From Lachnospiraceae bacterium (GTDB lineage: Bacteria > Bacillota > Clostridia > Lachnospirales > Lachnospiraceae), in assembly GCA_900199595.1 (NCBI GenBank), contig FZRB01000012.1, positions 1-64,000 of the forward strand: 64,000 nucleotides of DNA, read 5' to 3'. Shown one piece after another: positions 15,070-24,425 of the stretch; position 1 is the first letter of the stretch; each line of letters opens with the position of its first letter. The translations under genes and the position numbers were made by a program. The notes beneath the pieces are model-generated. The model was not told where the DNA came from and did no database searches. It worked only from the letters and a program-made list of their open reading frames with translations.

Positions 15070-15486
15070 TCAGCATCTCATAAAACCACAACAACCTATT
15101 TCCGAAAACTCAGAAAAGCCCAATGACTTATAGAATGCAATCGTTTTAGGAGTATTATCCGTAATCAACTCGATTTGTCGAACTTCAGGATATCTGTCAA
15201 GAACAGATTTCAACAAAGCAGTTCCAACTCCTTTGCGCTGATTGTTCGGAAACACTAAAATATCCTGAACAAATACTATAGTATACCCATCGCCCACAAC
15301 TCTAATAATTCCAAGCAACTCATCGTTTTCGTATGCCGCTAAAACAAGCAATGAGTTTTTATAACCTTGTTCAAGCACCTGAGGTTTTTCAGTATATGCA
15401 GTCCATCCTACTTCATTATAAAGACGAAGTATTTCAGTTTCTTTGTAATTTATATATTCTTTGATTTCCACTCTTTTTCCCTTCAT
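15070..15486 (-). CDS. GNAT family N-acetyltransferase
   Basis: 138 aa. DELLGIIRVVGDGYTIVFVQDILVFPNNQRKGVGTALLK contains the acetyl-CoA loop (RKGVGTAL), and IAFYKSLGFSEFSE is the usual C-terminal strand. It ends with two Cys near the terminus (GCCGFMRC). The start is uncertain: ATG at 15486, or GTG at codon 6 behind AAGGGA. It is 27 bp upstream of the NimA-like gene on the same strand. Substrate unknown. Confidence 0.82.
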   Translation of the reverse strand: MKGKRVEIKEYINYKETEILRLYNEVGWTAYTEKPQVLEQGYKNSLLVLAAYENDELLGIIRVVGDGYTIVFVQDILVFPNNQRKGVGTALLKSVLDRYPEVRQIELITDNTPKTIAFYKSLGFSEFSEIGCCGFMRC

Positions 15487-15514
15487 AAAGCGAAGTTTGT
15501 TATCATCTATAAAA

Positions 15515-15670
15515 CTGTAATATAATTATATACCAATTCTATCATAATTCTTGACGAAATCAATTGGATTAGGCATAGTCAAAACGAGCTGGACAACGGT
15601 AATCTTACCGCCATACAGCTCGTCAATTATCTTATGATATCTAATATACAGAAAAACTTTCACACACTCC
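15515..15670. repeat. Left arm of a 156-bp inverted repeat (with a 60-aa ORF)
   Basis: About 90% identical in inverted orientation to 17664-17819. It holds a long hairpin: ACGAGCTG ... CGGTAA-TC-TTACCG ... CAGCTCGT. In this copy a 60-aa minus-strand ORF (15526-15708) stays open; in the other copy it is broken by stops. I do not recognise the peptide (ends PIDFVKNYDRIGI). Confidence 0.85.
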
Positions 15671-15821
15671 ATCCGAACTTTGTGTACGGTTTTCTTTTCT
15701 CTTACCATAATAAAGGCCTCCTTAAAATATTAATATTTTACCTTAGGAGACCTCAATAATACATAACTATCTATAATGTTAGTAGAAATGGGAATTGTAC
15801 TTTCCGTTTCCGGACAAAAAT

Positions 15822-15867
15822 AAGGGATATCACAGTTACGCCTTAATGTGTAACAATGATATCCCTT
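15822..15867. terminator. Terminator downstream of hsp20
   Basis: Perfect 11-bp stem AAGGGATATCA/TGATATCCCTT around a 24-nt loop, directly after the hsp20 stop codon. Confidence 0.65.
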
Positions 15868-15877
15868 AAATTATATA

Positions 15878-16324
15878 TTATCCTTCAATAGCTATATACT
15901 GTTTTTCTGGAAGTTTCTCTGCTTCATTCTTAGGAATTGATAATTTCAAAACTCCATCTTCGAACTTAGCCTTTACATCTTCCTGCTTAACTGCATCTCC
16001 TACATAAAAACTTCTCTGCATAGCACCTGCATAACGTTCCTGACGGATAAGTTTACCCTTCTTATCCTTTTCTTCCTTATCAAGTCCCTTAGCAGCGCTT
16101 ACTGACAAGTAACCATTTTCAAGTGATAACTTAATCTCGTCCTTCTTAAATCCAGGAAGATCAATATCAAGCTCATACTTGTCATCATGCTCATGCACAT
16201 CAGTCTTCATAACCTGTGCAGCTCTCTTTCCATAGAGTTTTCGGTCGATATCTCCGAAATCCATCCTTGGAAAATCCATCCAATCATCCAACAAATTTTC
16301 TCCAAAAATACTAGGTAGTAACAT
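15878..16324 (-). CDS. hsp20: Hsp20/alpha-crystallin small heat shock protein
   Basis: 148 aa, preceded by GAAGGAGGAA. N-terminal region MLLPSIFGENLLDDWMDFP, then the alpha-crystallin domain VHEHDDKYELDIDLPGFKKDEIKLSLENGYLSVSA to the conserved GVLKLSIPK (the A-x-x-x-n-GVL motif) and a C-terminal extension. It is an ATP-independent holdase that binds unfolded proteins in the cytosol. The promoter overlaps a CIRCE element (16450-16476), so it should be repressed by HrcA and induced by heat. It lies inside the segment bounded by the 156-bp inverted repeat. Confidence 0.95.
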   Translation of the reverse strand: MLLPSIFGENLLDDWMDFPRMDFGDIDRKLYGKRAAQVMKTDVHEHDDKYELDIDLPGFKKDEIKLSLENGYLSVSAAKGLDKEEKDKKGKLIRQERYAGAMQRSFYVGDAVKQEDVKAKFEDGVLKLSIPKNEAEKLPEKQYIAIEG

Positions 16325-16433
16325 AAGTCATTCCTCCTTCTCAAGAAAAATATAATTAAATAAGTTTCATGAGCAAGGGAAGGAGCGTTTGGATTCTTAC
16401 CCGGAATCTTCTCTATTCCTTTGTTCTGACTAT

Positions 16434-16476
16434 GTTATAACACTAATTGTTAGCACTGTCAATGGGTGAGTGCTAA
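16434..16476 (-). promoter_or_regulatory. hsp20 promoter with CIRCE (HrcA) operator
   Basis: TTAGCACTG-N9-GAGTGCTAA at 16450-16476 differs from the CIRCE consensus at one base. On the minus strand TTGACA (16457-16462), 17 bp, TATAAC (16434-16439) form a sigma-A promoter with its -35 inside the operator. Confidence 0.9.
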
Positions 16477-16712
16477 TTTTTTCTGGCTACTATAGTAAGA
16501 TTCAACCACATCATCGCAAGGTAATCTATTAAGCTGTAATTATCAAAATATACTGTCATACAACTTAACCTCATTAATACTTGTATTTATAACAGATGAT
16601 GTTATAGAATGAAGCAGTCTCCAAAGAAGATGGCGACCATCTGCCAATCTATTTTTGATGGTTTTAGTGGCATACTATAGTGTAAATATTAAAGTAAAAC
16701 AAAGGAATCAAT

Positions 16713-17636
16713 ATGATTTGTGGAATGACTATTTACCAGATATTCTGGTACTTTATAATATATTCTCTTATAGGCTGGATGATAGAAGTTGTCTTTCACG
16801 CCGTTACTCAGGGAAAAATCGTTAATAGAGGCTTTTTGAATGGTCCCATATGTCCGGTATATGGTTCTGGTGTTCTTATGGTACTTATCGTGCTTTTTCT
16901 TGTAGGTAGTATTCTCGGGACCAAAACAACCGTTGATACTTCTCATCCGATGATTCTATTTGCTATAGGTATAGTATTTGCTTCATTAATAGAATTTCTT
17001 GCAGGCTTTATTCTAGATAAACTCTTTCACGCAAGATGGTGGGATTACAGCGATAGAAAGTTTAACATCAACGGATACATATGTCTGGAATTCAGTATGA
17101 TCTGGGGGTTAGCAATTGCATTTGTCTTAAGAGTAATACAGCCGGAAATAGAAAATATAGTTGATATAATTCCCCACATACTGGGTATTCTTTTCCTTGT
17201 AATTATATACCTGATTTTCGTTGCCGACATTATTATTACCGTTCTTACAGTTCTAAAAATGAATAAGCAACTCGAAAAAATGGAAGATATCCAGAAATCC
17301 ATTCTTAAAATCAGCGATGAAATGTCTGAAATAATAGGATCTGGAACTATAAAAACAATGGATACGCTTGAAAAGGGATATGAAACAGCAACTAAGAAAC
17401 AGGAGCAACTACACGAGAATTTAAACGAAAACAAAGAAGAACTGCTTAACGCGATAAAGAACAGCAAGGAAGACTATCAGAAACGCAAACTTGAACTTGA
17501 AGAACGTTTTGAACACCTGAAGAAAGAGTTTATGTACAGCAAGCTTTTTGGAACACGCCGCTTGCTTACTGCATTTCCTGGCATGAAACATAATCTTTAT
17601 CAGAAAATAATCGATAAACTTAAAGAGAATAAATAA
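16713..17636 (+). CDS. Putative ABC transporter permease (DUF1113/PF06541) with coiled-coil tail
   Basis: 307 aa. About five or six transmembrane segments fill the first 175 residues, with the family motifs YSLIGWMIEV and GFLNGPICPVYGSG near the N-terminus and WWDYS at about 110. The C-terminal 130 residues are charged and strongly coiled-coil (EKMEDIQKSILKI ... LELEERFEHLKKEF). The AAAGGAA site precedes ATG 16713. Proteins of this family are called ABC permeases, but no ATPase is adjacent and the function is unknown. It is transcribed away from hsp20 inside the inverted-repeat-bounded segment. Confidence 0.82.
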   Translation: MICGMTIYQIFWYFIIYSLIGWMIEVVFHAVTQGKIVNRGFLNGPICPVYGSGVLMVLIVLFLVGSILGTKTTVDTSHPMILFAIGIVFASLIEFLAGFILDKLFHARWWDYSDRKFNINGYICLEFSMIWGLAIAFVLRVIQPEIENIVDIIPHILGILFLVIIYLIFVADIIITVLTVLKMNKQLEKMEDIQKSILKISDEMSEIIGSGTIKTMDTLEKGYETATKKQEQLHENLNENKEELLNAIKNSKEDYQKRKLELEERFEHLKKEFMYSKLFGTRRLLTAFPGMKHNLYQKIIDKLKENK

Positions 17637-17663
17637 CATTTAATATATATCTGTAATATGGAT

Positions 17664-17819
17664 TGTGTGAAAGTTTTTCTGTAGATAAGATATCCTAAGA
17701 TAATTGACGAGCTGTATGGCGGTAAGATTACCGTTGTCCAGCTCGTTTTGACTATACCTAATCCCATTGATTTCGTCAAGAATTATGATTAAATTGGTAT
17801 ATAATTATATTCCAGAATA
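17664..17819. repeat. Right arm of the 156-bp inverted repeat
   Basis: Inverted match of 15515-15670, starting GGATTGTGTGAAAG and ending near ATTATATTCCAG. The embedded reading frame is interrupted (CTG TAG; AAT TAT GAT TAA). The CAGCTCGTTTTGACTAT part keeps the long hairpin. Confidence 0.85.
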
Positions 17820-17851
17820 TTTTTCTATCTATTTATTATATTATTATGATT

Positions 17852-18358
17852 TTAGAATGAATTTAAAAATCTTATAGCTAATAGAATAAACAAGAGAATG
17901 ACAACAATAACACCAAGAACTATAAATATAGGAATAATATGTTCAGTGCCATTATCAGCCTTTTTCCCCCAAGGTGTACAGCTATTTGATGGGGCATGTG
18001 GATCATATAAAACATCTATTGTTTTCCCTACTCCACCTAAAGAAGTAAATATTTCATCTCTGCCAGTATATCTTACACCATTTACAAAATACTCATAACT
18101 TGCAATTGTACGATCACCACCTGACCAAGCATCAGAATTACCGCGAAATTCAACTGGCATAGTACCATACATATCTGTAACTCTCGCCTTTGTTTTTACA
18201 GTACACTTTTTATTTCGTTTTATTTTTTCCTTAACAGTCTTAGGATTAGTAAGTCTCGTAACTAATATAGGCAACCCGAATGCTATAAATACCATTAAAA
18301 TAATCATTATTATCCCAAAAATCTGACGTCCACTTGCCAAAATCATCATATCCCCCAT
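17852..18358 (-). CDS. DUF3592-type membrane protein
   Basis: About 168 aa from the ATG at 18358 (MGDMMILASG); the frame opens earlier at 18394. A transmembrane segment at the N-terminus (IFGIIMIILMVFIAFGLPI) is followed by a soluble beta-rich part with KTKARVTDMYGTM, YEYFVNGVRYTG and KTIDVLYDPHAPSNS, the DUF3592 pattern, and a second transmembrane segment at the end (IFIVLGVIVVILLFILL). Function unknown. Repeat R1 copy B lies 110 bp upstream of its start. Confidence 0.75.
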   Translation of the reverse strand: MGDMMILASGRQIFGIIMIILMVFIAFGLPILVTRLTNPKTVKEKIKRNKKCTVKTKARVTDMYGTMPVEFRGNSDAWSGGDRTIASYEYFVNGVRYTGRDEIFTSLGGVGKTIDVLYDPHAPSNSCTPWGKKADNGTEHIIPIFIVLGVIVVILLFILLAIRFLNSF

Positions 18359-18468
18359 AAAACCATTCTCTTTAATTTCTATCACAGTCAACAAACAAAT
18401 CCCATTTCATCCAGACTTTTTTTCCATGCCAGATAATTACCGGAATAAACTATCACAGGTTATTATGG

Positions 18469-18637
18469 AATAAACTTTTACAAGCCATTCCGAAAAAAAA
18501 CACATCAGTTTCTGAAAACAAATTAATTATAACATAGATTATCATGGTTTCAATGTCACTATTCATCAAAAAAAGACATATCGTAGCTACTATTACGTAA
18601 CTACGATATGCCATATTTCCTTTTATTTTTATGCTAT
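18469..18637. repeat. Repeat R1, copy B
   Basis: Direct copy of 724-895, located immediately 3' of the intact helicase gene. Contains the CATATCGTAG/CTACGATATG hairpin at 18577-18610, which probably terminates the helicase operon. Confidence 0.9.
18577..18610. terminator. Terminator of the helicase operon
   Basis: 10-bp stem with a 14-nt loop, 50 bp after the helicase stop; identical to the hairpin in R1 copy A. Confidence 0.65.
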
Positions 18638-18663
18638 AGGATGTCGTAAATGGGTAAAATTTC

Positions 18664-21600
18664 TTACCCATTTACTATATACTGATAAATATCCTCCCTA
18701 ACAGGAGTATCCAGCTTCCACTCTATCTCCACGGCAGTCTTATCAGTATTCGGCATAATAAATGGTCTTGTAAATCCTGTAGCTGTCATTCTGCCAAGGT
18801 AGTAAAATTCCTTGGATATTTTATCGTCCTTGTTCTTTCTCACGAAAAGTTCAACATCTATGCCGCGTTCCTTTGCATAAAGGAAGTTCTGTACATCTTC
18901 TGATTCAACTGTTCTGCTCTGCTTTGATATAGCAATGAGTGAGCTGCGAGATGTGAAATGATCCTCATACTTTATAGTGTCCTGAATGTCATCACTTTTA
19001 TCATAGTTAATGAATACTGGAAAAGTCTTAGTAGTCTTATCATACTTATAACCACCGATATTGAGCGGTACCTCATTATGCTCCCAATTAAGAAGTCTAC
19101 ATGCATCTTCATAGGTATATTTCTGATACAGCACGAGTTCCGTATCCTGGTAAGTCTTGGAATAATCACGCTCGTATCTGTATCTTCCGAATTCAAGAAG
19201 CTCTTTCACAATGTCGTAGAACTCTTTGTTATGAATCATTTTCTGTAGAGGCTTGCTTATCTCGAAGTCACCATCCTGGCTCTTCTCGATAAATACACAA
19301 TCCTCGTAGGTCTTCTTTCCGGAACCGGATGGGAACTCATTTGTAAGTACATTTACAACACTCTTCACAACCTTGTCCGGGCAGTCCTTGTTGTAATTCT
19401 CCTTTAGCGAAGTCTTCATCCCATGAACCAGCGCATCCTTATAGATCAGCATTCGAGAAAGCATTTCCAGTTCATGTATACGCTTTCCACTTGCGAGCTT
19501 CTTGGAAATGAATTCGACTATCTTCTCTTCATTTGCAGAAAGTCTTACCTTATAATCCTTCTCATACTTCACTAGGAACTTGTAATATGAACCAAGGGAA
19601 TTATTGTCGAATATGCGGAGCACATCCATTTCACCGTATCTATCAAAGTCCATCAGGTTTGGAATGCGTCCCAGCTTGTATTTCAGATTCTTGTAGTTTT
19701 CTCTGATAAGCTTGATGTCGCTAAAGTTTGCCGTATCGATTGCAGCGTAAATCTTCTTCTTTGATATCTCATCAAAATGAATTGTCGAGATTCCCGGAAT
19801 AACCTTTTCACCCTCAGTAACATAGCGGCGGATGTTATCCTTGTTGTAGGTCCTGTCGCCCGAAAGAGCAATCGGAATCATAAAGTTATTCTTATAGTTG
19901 GCAATGAAATCAAGGATAACTACAAAGTCCTTATCATCAGCCTTTCTGAGACCACGGCCAAGCTGCTGGACAAATACAATAGGTGACTCTGTTGGACGAA
20001 GCATTACTACCTGATTAACTTCAGGAATATCAACACCCTCATTGAATATATCCACTGTAAAAATGTAATCGAGATAATCCCCATGCTTTGTTCCATCTAT
20101 ATCAACCTGAATATCCTTTGTCAGAAGTTCTATCGCAGCTTCTCTTTCTTCCTGACTGTCTGAACCTGTAAGAGCCTTCGTCTTATAACCTCTCTCATTA
20201 AAGATTCCACTTAGAGTTTCTGCTTCTTTCCTGGAACTACAGAAGACAAGTCCCTTCACTCTGTCGCCTGAATAACCGTAGAAGTTCATTTGCCGAGTGA
20301 TGTAATCCACTCTCTTATCAGACACAAGGAATCTAAAGTTTTCCATTTCAGTTTTCTCGTCAATTACTACACCATCTAATTCCATATCTGTTATACCGAA
20401 GTAATGGAATGGACAGAGGAGATTTTCCTCCATAGCCTGTTGAAGTCTAATCTCAAGAGCAATATTGTGATCAAATGTCGCGAATACATCAAAGTCATCT
20501 GTTCTTTCAGGAGACGCCGTCATACCAAGCCAGAATTCTGGCTCAAAATAATCCATAATCTTCTGATAGCTAGCCGCTCCTGTTCTATGAGCCTCATCTA
20601 TTACGATAGTTTTGAAACAGTCCTCCGAAAATTGATTCATCACTTCTTCCTTCGACATCATTTGCATAGTTGCAAATAGGATATCTGCATCTGTTTCCTT
20701 GCTATTACCTGAAAGAAGTCCGTATGTCTTGCTTCGACCAAATACATTTTTATATGACTTCATCGCCTGCTTTGCAATCTGCTCACGGTGGACGATGAAA
20801 AGAATGCGGTTAGATTTCACGGTGTTATTCTTAGAAACATTCTCAGAATCACCCATCGCATCACGGAGTCCAAAGGCAGATGCGTACGTTTTGCCCGTCC
20901 CGGTTGCTGATATGAGAAGCGCTTTATCTTCTCCCTGTTCTCTTATCTTTTTCAGATTATTGATAAAGTCCACCTGCATCGAATTTGGTGAGAGTCTATA
21001 TTGTTCCAGTGAAACTACAGGACTTGCCTCTGCAGCAAGTTTTCTCTGTTTCTTTATAGTCTGATACTTAGTTCTATATTCTTCGATAAAACCCTCATAC
21101 TTACTTGTATGGTTCTTATCACCCCACAGCGCATCAAAAGCAGACTGGATGTTCTTATACATTTCACCTTCAGCTGTTGATACCATCTTGGTATTCCATT
21201 CTTTATTAACAGAGAGCGCTTTTCCTGTCATGTTGGAACTACCAATGATAAATGTATATGTCTCATCACGCTTAAAGATATAGCCTTTTGTATGGAATCC
21301 GATTCTTTCAGTGTCAGGTGTTGGAGTTGTACCATCTTCTAAAACTGCACTCTCACCACCTATATATTCTCCATCGGATATTCCTGATAGCACTGCATCC
21401 TCATGGTACATACGAAGCTCGATATTCTTAAACTCTGCCAACTTATCGAGAGCTTTAGGATCGGTGAACATGTTGTAATCAGTTGTAAGAACTTTTCCCG
21501 GAACACCTCTCTCTTCAAGTTCCTTAAATGTAAGAAGCAGTGGCTCAATTCCACCGAGAGTTATAAAGGCAACACTAAAAGTAAAGGAGTCACATCTCTT

Positions 21601-21750
21601 AAGCTCTTCCTCAATAGATGTGAGTACCTTTACTCCCTTTTTATGATCATTTGATATAAAATCCGGTTTATATGCAGCACTTGATTTATTGGTTGAATCA
21701 ATAAATGCAGTGGTTGCACCGGATATAATTCTTTCAACATTCTTACTCAT
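18664..21750 (-). CDS. PLD-nuclease / DEAD-like helicase / DUF3427 protein
   Basis: 1028 aa. The N-terminal phospholipase D-like domain has the HxK motif HTKGYIFK (about 153-160) followed by IIGSSNMTGKAL. An SF2 helicase core follows: Walker A SATGTGKTYAS (about 285), DEAH-type box VIDEAHRTG (about 395), TASPER, and helicase C motifs FNEGVDIPEV and QLGRGLRKADDK. The last roughly 300 residues are DUF3427-like. Such proteins resemble the helicase-nuclease subunits of restriction or defence systems, and action on foreign nucleic acid is the best guess. It is 22 bp downstream of the cupin gene in a three-gene operon. Two decayed copies of the same gene are at 1229-1467 and 7918-8132. Confidence 0.9.
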   Translation of the reverse strand: MSKNVERIISGATTAFIDSTNKSSAAYKPDFISNDHKKGVKVLTSIEEELKRCDSFTFSVAFITLGGIEPLLLTFKELEERGVPGKVLTTDYNMFTDPKALDKLAEFKNIELRMYHEDAVLSGISDGEYIGGESAVLEDGTTPTPDTERIGFHTKGYIFKRDETYTFIIGSSNMTGKALSVNKEWNTKMVSTAEGEMYKNIQSAFDALWGDKNHTSKYEGFIEEYRTKYQTIKKQRKLAAEASPVVSLEQYRLSPNSMQVDFINNLKKIREQGEDKALLISATGTGKTYASAFGLRDAMGDSENVSKNNTVKSNRILFIVHREQIAKQAMKSYKNVFGRSKTYGLLSGNSKETDADILFATMQMMSKEEVMNQFSEDCFKTIVIDEAHRTGAASYQKIMDYFEPEFWLGMTASPERTDDFDVFATFDHNIALEIRLQQAMEENLLCPFHYFGITDMELDGVVIDEKTEMENFRFLVSDKRVDYITRQMNFYGYSGDRVKGLVFCSSRKEAETLSGIFNERGYKTKALTGSDSQEEREAAIELLTKDIQVDIDGTKHGDYLDYIFTVDIFNEGVDIPEVNQVVMLRPTESPIVFVQQLGRGLRKADDKDFVVILDFIANYKNNFMIPIALSGDRTYNKDNIRRYVTEGEKVIPGISTIHFDEISKKKIYAAIDTANFSDIKLIRENYKNLKYKLGRIPNLMDFDRYGEMDVLRIFDNNSLGSYYKFLVKYEKDYKVRLSANEEKIVEFISKKLASGKRIHELEMLSRMLIYKDALVHGMKTSLKENYNKDCPDKVVKSVVNVLTNEFPSGSGKKTYEDCVFIEKSQDGDFEISKPLQKMIHNKEFYDIVKELLEFGRYRYERDYSKTYQDTELVLYQKYTYEDACRLLNWEHNEVPLNIGGYKYDKTTKTFPVFINYDKSDDIQDTIKYEDHFTSRSSLIAISKQSRTVESEDVQNFLYAKERGIDVELFVRKNKDDKISKEFYYLGRMTATGFTRPFIMPNTDKTAVEIEWKLDTPVREDIYQYIVNG

Positions 21751-21772
21751 TGAATCATTTACCTCTTCAATA

Positions 21773-22111
21773 TCAGCCCTTCACCCTTCGTCCACCAAAA
21801 GCATGAATAGATCTAGTTCCTGCCTTTACTCTTCCACCCTGAAGGCTTCCCTTCGGAATGAAAAGCTCATCACCGGCATGTAGTACATATTCTTTTCCAT
21901 CTATAGTTACGATATATTCTCCTTCTACACAGAGCATATATTCGTCATAATCGTGAGTATGTTCCTTAGATACTCTGTCAGCCTTATATATCCAAAATGC
22001 CATCTGGCTTCCGTCATTTGCTGTATAATAGTAGCCTTCTATATCCGGCGTATTCTGCTGATCAGCAGGTATCATATTTTCTTTTCTAAACATAAACTCA
22101 GGAAAGTTCAT
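21773..22111 (-). CDS. Small cupin-domain protein
   Basis: About 112 aa from the ATG at 22111, 5-10 bp after GTGAGGA; a GTG at 22126 is the alternative. Single cupin barrel: motif 1 is KEHTHDYDEYMLCVEGEYIV (two His, Glu, as metal ligands), motif 2 is AGDELFIPKGSLQGG, without the usual His. It could bind a metal or a small ligand. It lies between the PNPOx-like gene and the helicase gene, so it may serve as an accessory or sensory unit; that is inference. Confidence 0.8.
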   Translation of the reverse strand: MNFPEFMFRKENMIPADQQNTPDIEGYYYTANDGSQMAFWIYKADRVSKEHTHDYDEYMLCVEGEYIVTIDGKEYVLHAGDELFIPKGSLQGGRVKAGTRSIHAFGGRRVKG

Positions 22112-22115
22112 TTTA

Positions 22116-22538
22116 TTAATCCTCACAAATAAAATCTTCTGTCTCTAGGTCGCAGTAATATCTTCCCTTTATTGCGGTAAACTTGAGAACGCAGTAATCT
22201 GGATCAGTCACTCCCTTCTTGTAGAACATGGTATCTCCTCTTCTCCAGATCATATTCTTTGTTTCCTGATCTGTCAGAACTTCCATAGTTCCAATCAGCA
22301 TGACACCCTCATACTTGATCAGTCCTTTATGATAGAAATATATGCTGGCATTTGGATTATCCCGAAACTGCTTAACCCTCAAAGAAGATGTATTCGTAGA
22401 AAAATAAAATTCCTTTAAACCATTTCTCTTTCGAGGTTTTAGCATAGCCTTAATATTCGGAAATCCTTTCTCATCTACTGAAGTAACAAAGCTCACATTC
22501 TGCTTATCTATAAATTTTTCTAAATGATTATTCATCAT
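22116..22538 (-). CDS. Pyridoxamine 5'-phosphate oxidase family protein
   Basis: 140 aa. The split-barrel flavin-binding fold is seen in NVSFVTSVDEKGFPNIKAMLKPRKRNGLKEFYFSTNTSSLRVKQFRDNPNASIYF, close to general-stress-protein-26-like PNPOx proteins. A C-terminal strand, GRYYCDLETEDF, closes the domain. It is the first gene of the operon with cupin and helicase. Probably binds FMN or a deazaflavin; no substrate can be named. Confidence 0.82.
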   Translation of the reverse strand: MMNNHLEKFIDKQNVSFVTSVDEKGFPNIKAMLKPRKRNGLKEFYFSTNTSSLRVKQFRDNPNASIYFYHKGLIKYEGVMLIGTMEVLTDQETKNMIWRRGDTMFYKKGVTDPDYCVLKFTAIKGRYYCDLETEDFICED

Positions 22539-22611
22539 ATTTTTAAATCCTATTCTTGTGTTATAGTTTTACAATTTTATTTTTTACCTTACTTTACATT
22601 AGTATATCAAA

Positions 22612-23952
22612 TCACATTAATTCTTCGATAACAAATGGCAACATATAAATAGGCTTAAACAATAATTTATTTTCTTCATCCACATCCTTCTGAGAAAAGA
22701 GAAATGCATTTTTTATTAAATTAGAATACTTTTCGCAGAAAACGTCTATGGATTCGTGCCTCTTTCGTGCAGATGATTTAACTTCAAAAGGAGAAATCTT
22801 CACTCCATCCTGAACCAAAAAATCCACTTCATAATAATGCGTGCTATTAGGTTTATCCCACGTATGATAATAGAGTTCTCTTCCGGTCGAAGCAATCATC
22901 TGAGCCACTGCATTCTCATACAAATACCCTAAATCAGCAGGCAATTTATCGCTTAATAGCTTGGAATAAATGTTTTCACCAGTTTGGGGAGATGCATTAA
23001 ACAACATCGTTGTAAAAAGACCAATATCTGACAAATATAATTTAAATGTATCATCACTTCTCGTCTGTGAAAGTGTAGCGCTTGGATTAAATGTGTTATA
23101 ACATGGGATAACTGTTTTCGAATCCAATAAATCCGACAAACGTTCTACATCCTTTACAGTTTTCCTTTTGGATGTAGCCTTTGATATCAGATACCTTTTC
23201 TTCTGCGTAGCCAACTGACTTGGTATTGACTTATACATTTTACCAATCAATCCTGAAGAATCTATCTTTTTAAAATCATCAATATAAAGATCTATAATAT
23301 CTCTTTTTACCCGATCAATTAGTTTAAAATCTTTTCCTTCTACATATGCTTTAACAGCTTGAGGCATTCCTCCTACAGCCATATATATACGATAGTCCCT
23401 CATTAATTTTCGATTTACACTATTCCCCACCGTTTCTCCAGATTTATATAATTCTCGTAACAAATCATACGTATCGTTACCTATCGCCCATAAGAACTCC
23501 TCATAATCCATTGGATAAACTGGTATCTTATGTTCTTCAGATGGAATAACGATATCCTTAACATTTTTCTTAATGCTGATTAGAGATCCTGTTTCTATAT
23601 AATCATATCTTCCATCTGCAACTAAATATTTTATTGCCTGCCTGGTTAAAGGATTCCGCTGAATCTCATCGAAAATAATAACCGATTCTCTTTTGTATAG
23701 TGTTATACCTGTAACTGTTTGTAACCTGAGAAAAAACAGATCCAACTTTGCGATGTCATCAAATACATCCAATAATTCTTTTGAAATATTAGCAAAATCA
23801 ACCTTTATATATGAGCGATAATTTTTCTTGGCAAATTCTTCTGCTATAGTTGATTTGCCTACTCGTCTAGCTCCCTCAAGCAATGCGGCATACTCTGGTG
23901 CATAATTATCTTTCCATTCTTTTAATTCTACTAATGCTTTTCTATTAAACAC
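22612..23952 (-). CDS. ATP-binding protein, AAA_14 + DUF4143
   Basis: About 446 aa from the GTG at 23952, chosen because AAGGAGG lies 7 bp upstream; an in-frame ATG at 23994 has no such site. Walker A is EGARRVGKSTIAEEF, Walker B VIIFDEIQR. The DUF4143 C-terminal region has the nuclease-like YEVDFLVQDGVKISPFEVKSS. These proteins are widespread and of unknown role; the C-terminal domain looks like a restriction-endonuclease fold. It is the second of three such ATPases in this window and lies upstream of the PNPOx-cupin-helicase operon. Confidence 0.87.
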   Translation of the reverse strand: MFNRKALVELKEWKDNYAPEYAALLEGARRVGKSTIAEEFAKKNYRSYIKVDFANISKELLDVFDDIAKLDLFFLRLQTVTGITLYKRESVIIFDEIQRNPLTRQAIKYLVADGRYDYIETGSLISIKKNVKDIVIPSEEHKIPVYPMDYEEFLWAIGNDTYDLLRELYKSGETVGNSVNRKLMRDYRIYMAVGGMPQAVKAYVEGKDFKLIDRVKRDIIDLYIDDFKKIDSSGLIGKMYKSIPSQLATQKKRYLISKATSKRKTVKDVERLSDLLDSKTVIPCYNTFNPSATLSQTRSDDTFKLYLSDIGLFTTMLFNASPQTGENIYSKLLSDKLPADLGYLYENAVAQMIASTGRELYYHTWDKPNSTHYYEVDFLVQDGVKISPFEVKSSARKRHESIDVFCEKYSNLIKNAFLFSQKDVDEENKLLFKPIYMLPFVIEELM

Positions 23953-24137
23953 TATTATTCCTCCTTCCCCTCTTAACATATAGCATTTGTTCATAATTAT
24001 TTTATGTCATTAATGTCATTTCTTCAATATTTTTTTATATGTTTTGTGTATACTCTTCTATTTTTTTGTATTTCGCAACAACAAATCATCATAAAAGCGC
24101 ATTGTTTTGGAGGGTTGTCGGAGGAGTTCTTATATAA

Positions 24138-24170
24138 AAACCAGACCTACCCTAGTCGTAGATCTGGTTT
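24138..24170. terminator. Hairpin terminator
   Basis: AAACCAGA-C-CTAC with GTAG-A-TCTGGTTT, a 12-bp stem with a 7-nt loop. It stands alone between the ATPase gene and the RiPP precursor region. Confidence 0.55.
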
Positions 24171-24425
24171 CATTACCTTCTGTATTATTTTGCTATGATA
24201 ATCAGGCCCGCATATATAACAATATTTGAAGAAAAATATCCCTTAAAAATCAGAAAAAACGCTTTTTTGAAAAAGGACAAAGTCTGGGAATGTCATTATC
24301 GGAAATAAAATAAGCGGCAGGAGTTTTTGACATTTGTCTCTTCTTCTGCCACCGGTATTGTTCCCATCTGTTCTATAATTTATATAAAAAGGTCGCTCTG
24401 TTCATTATCAAATTCTTACTGTGAA
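24171..24425. other. Intergenic stretch, no supported gene
   Basis: I see only AT-rich sequence and one short minus-strand coding-like scrap (24290-24360, GTIPVAEEETN) that I cannot place. It may be the decayed end of a gene. Confidence 0.4.

Noticed and set aside
15526-15708. 60-aa ORF as a real gene
   Set aside because: It coincides with the inverted-repeat arm; the second copy has stop codons and no family is recognised, so it is kept only as part of the repeat.
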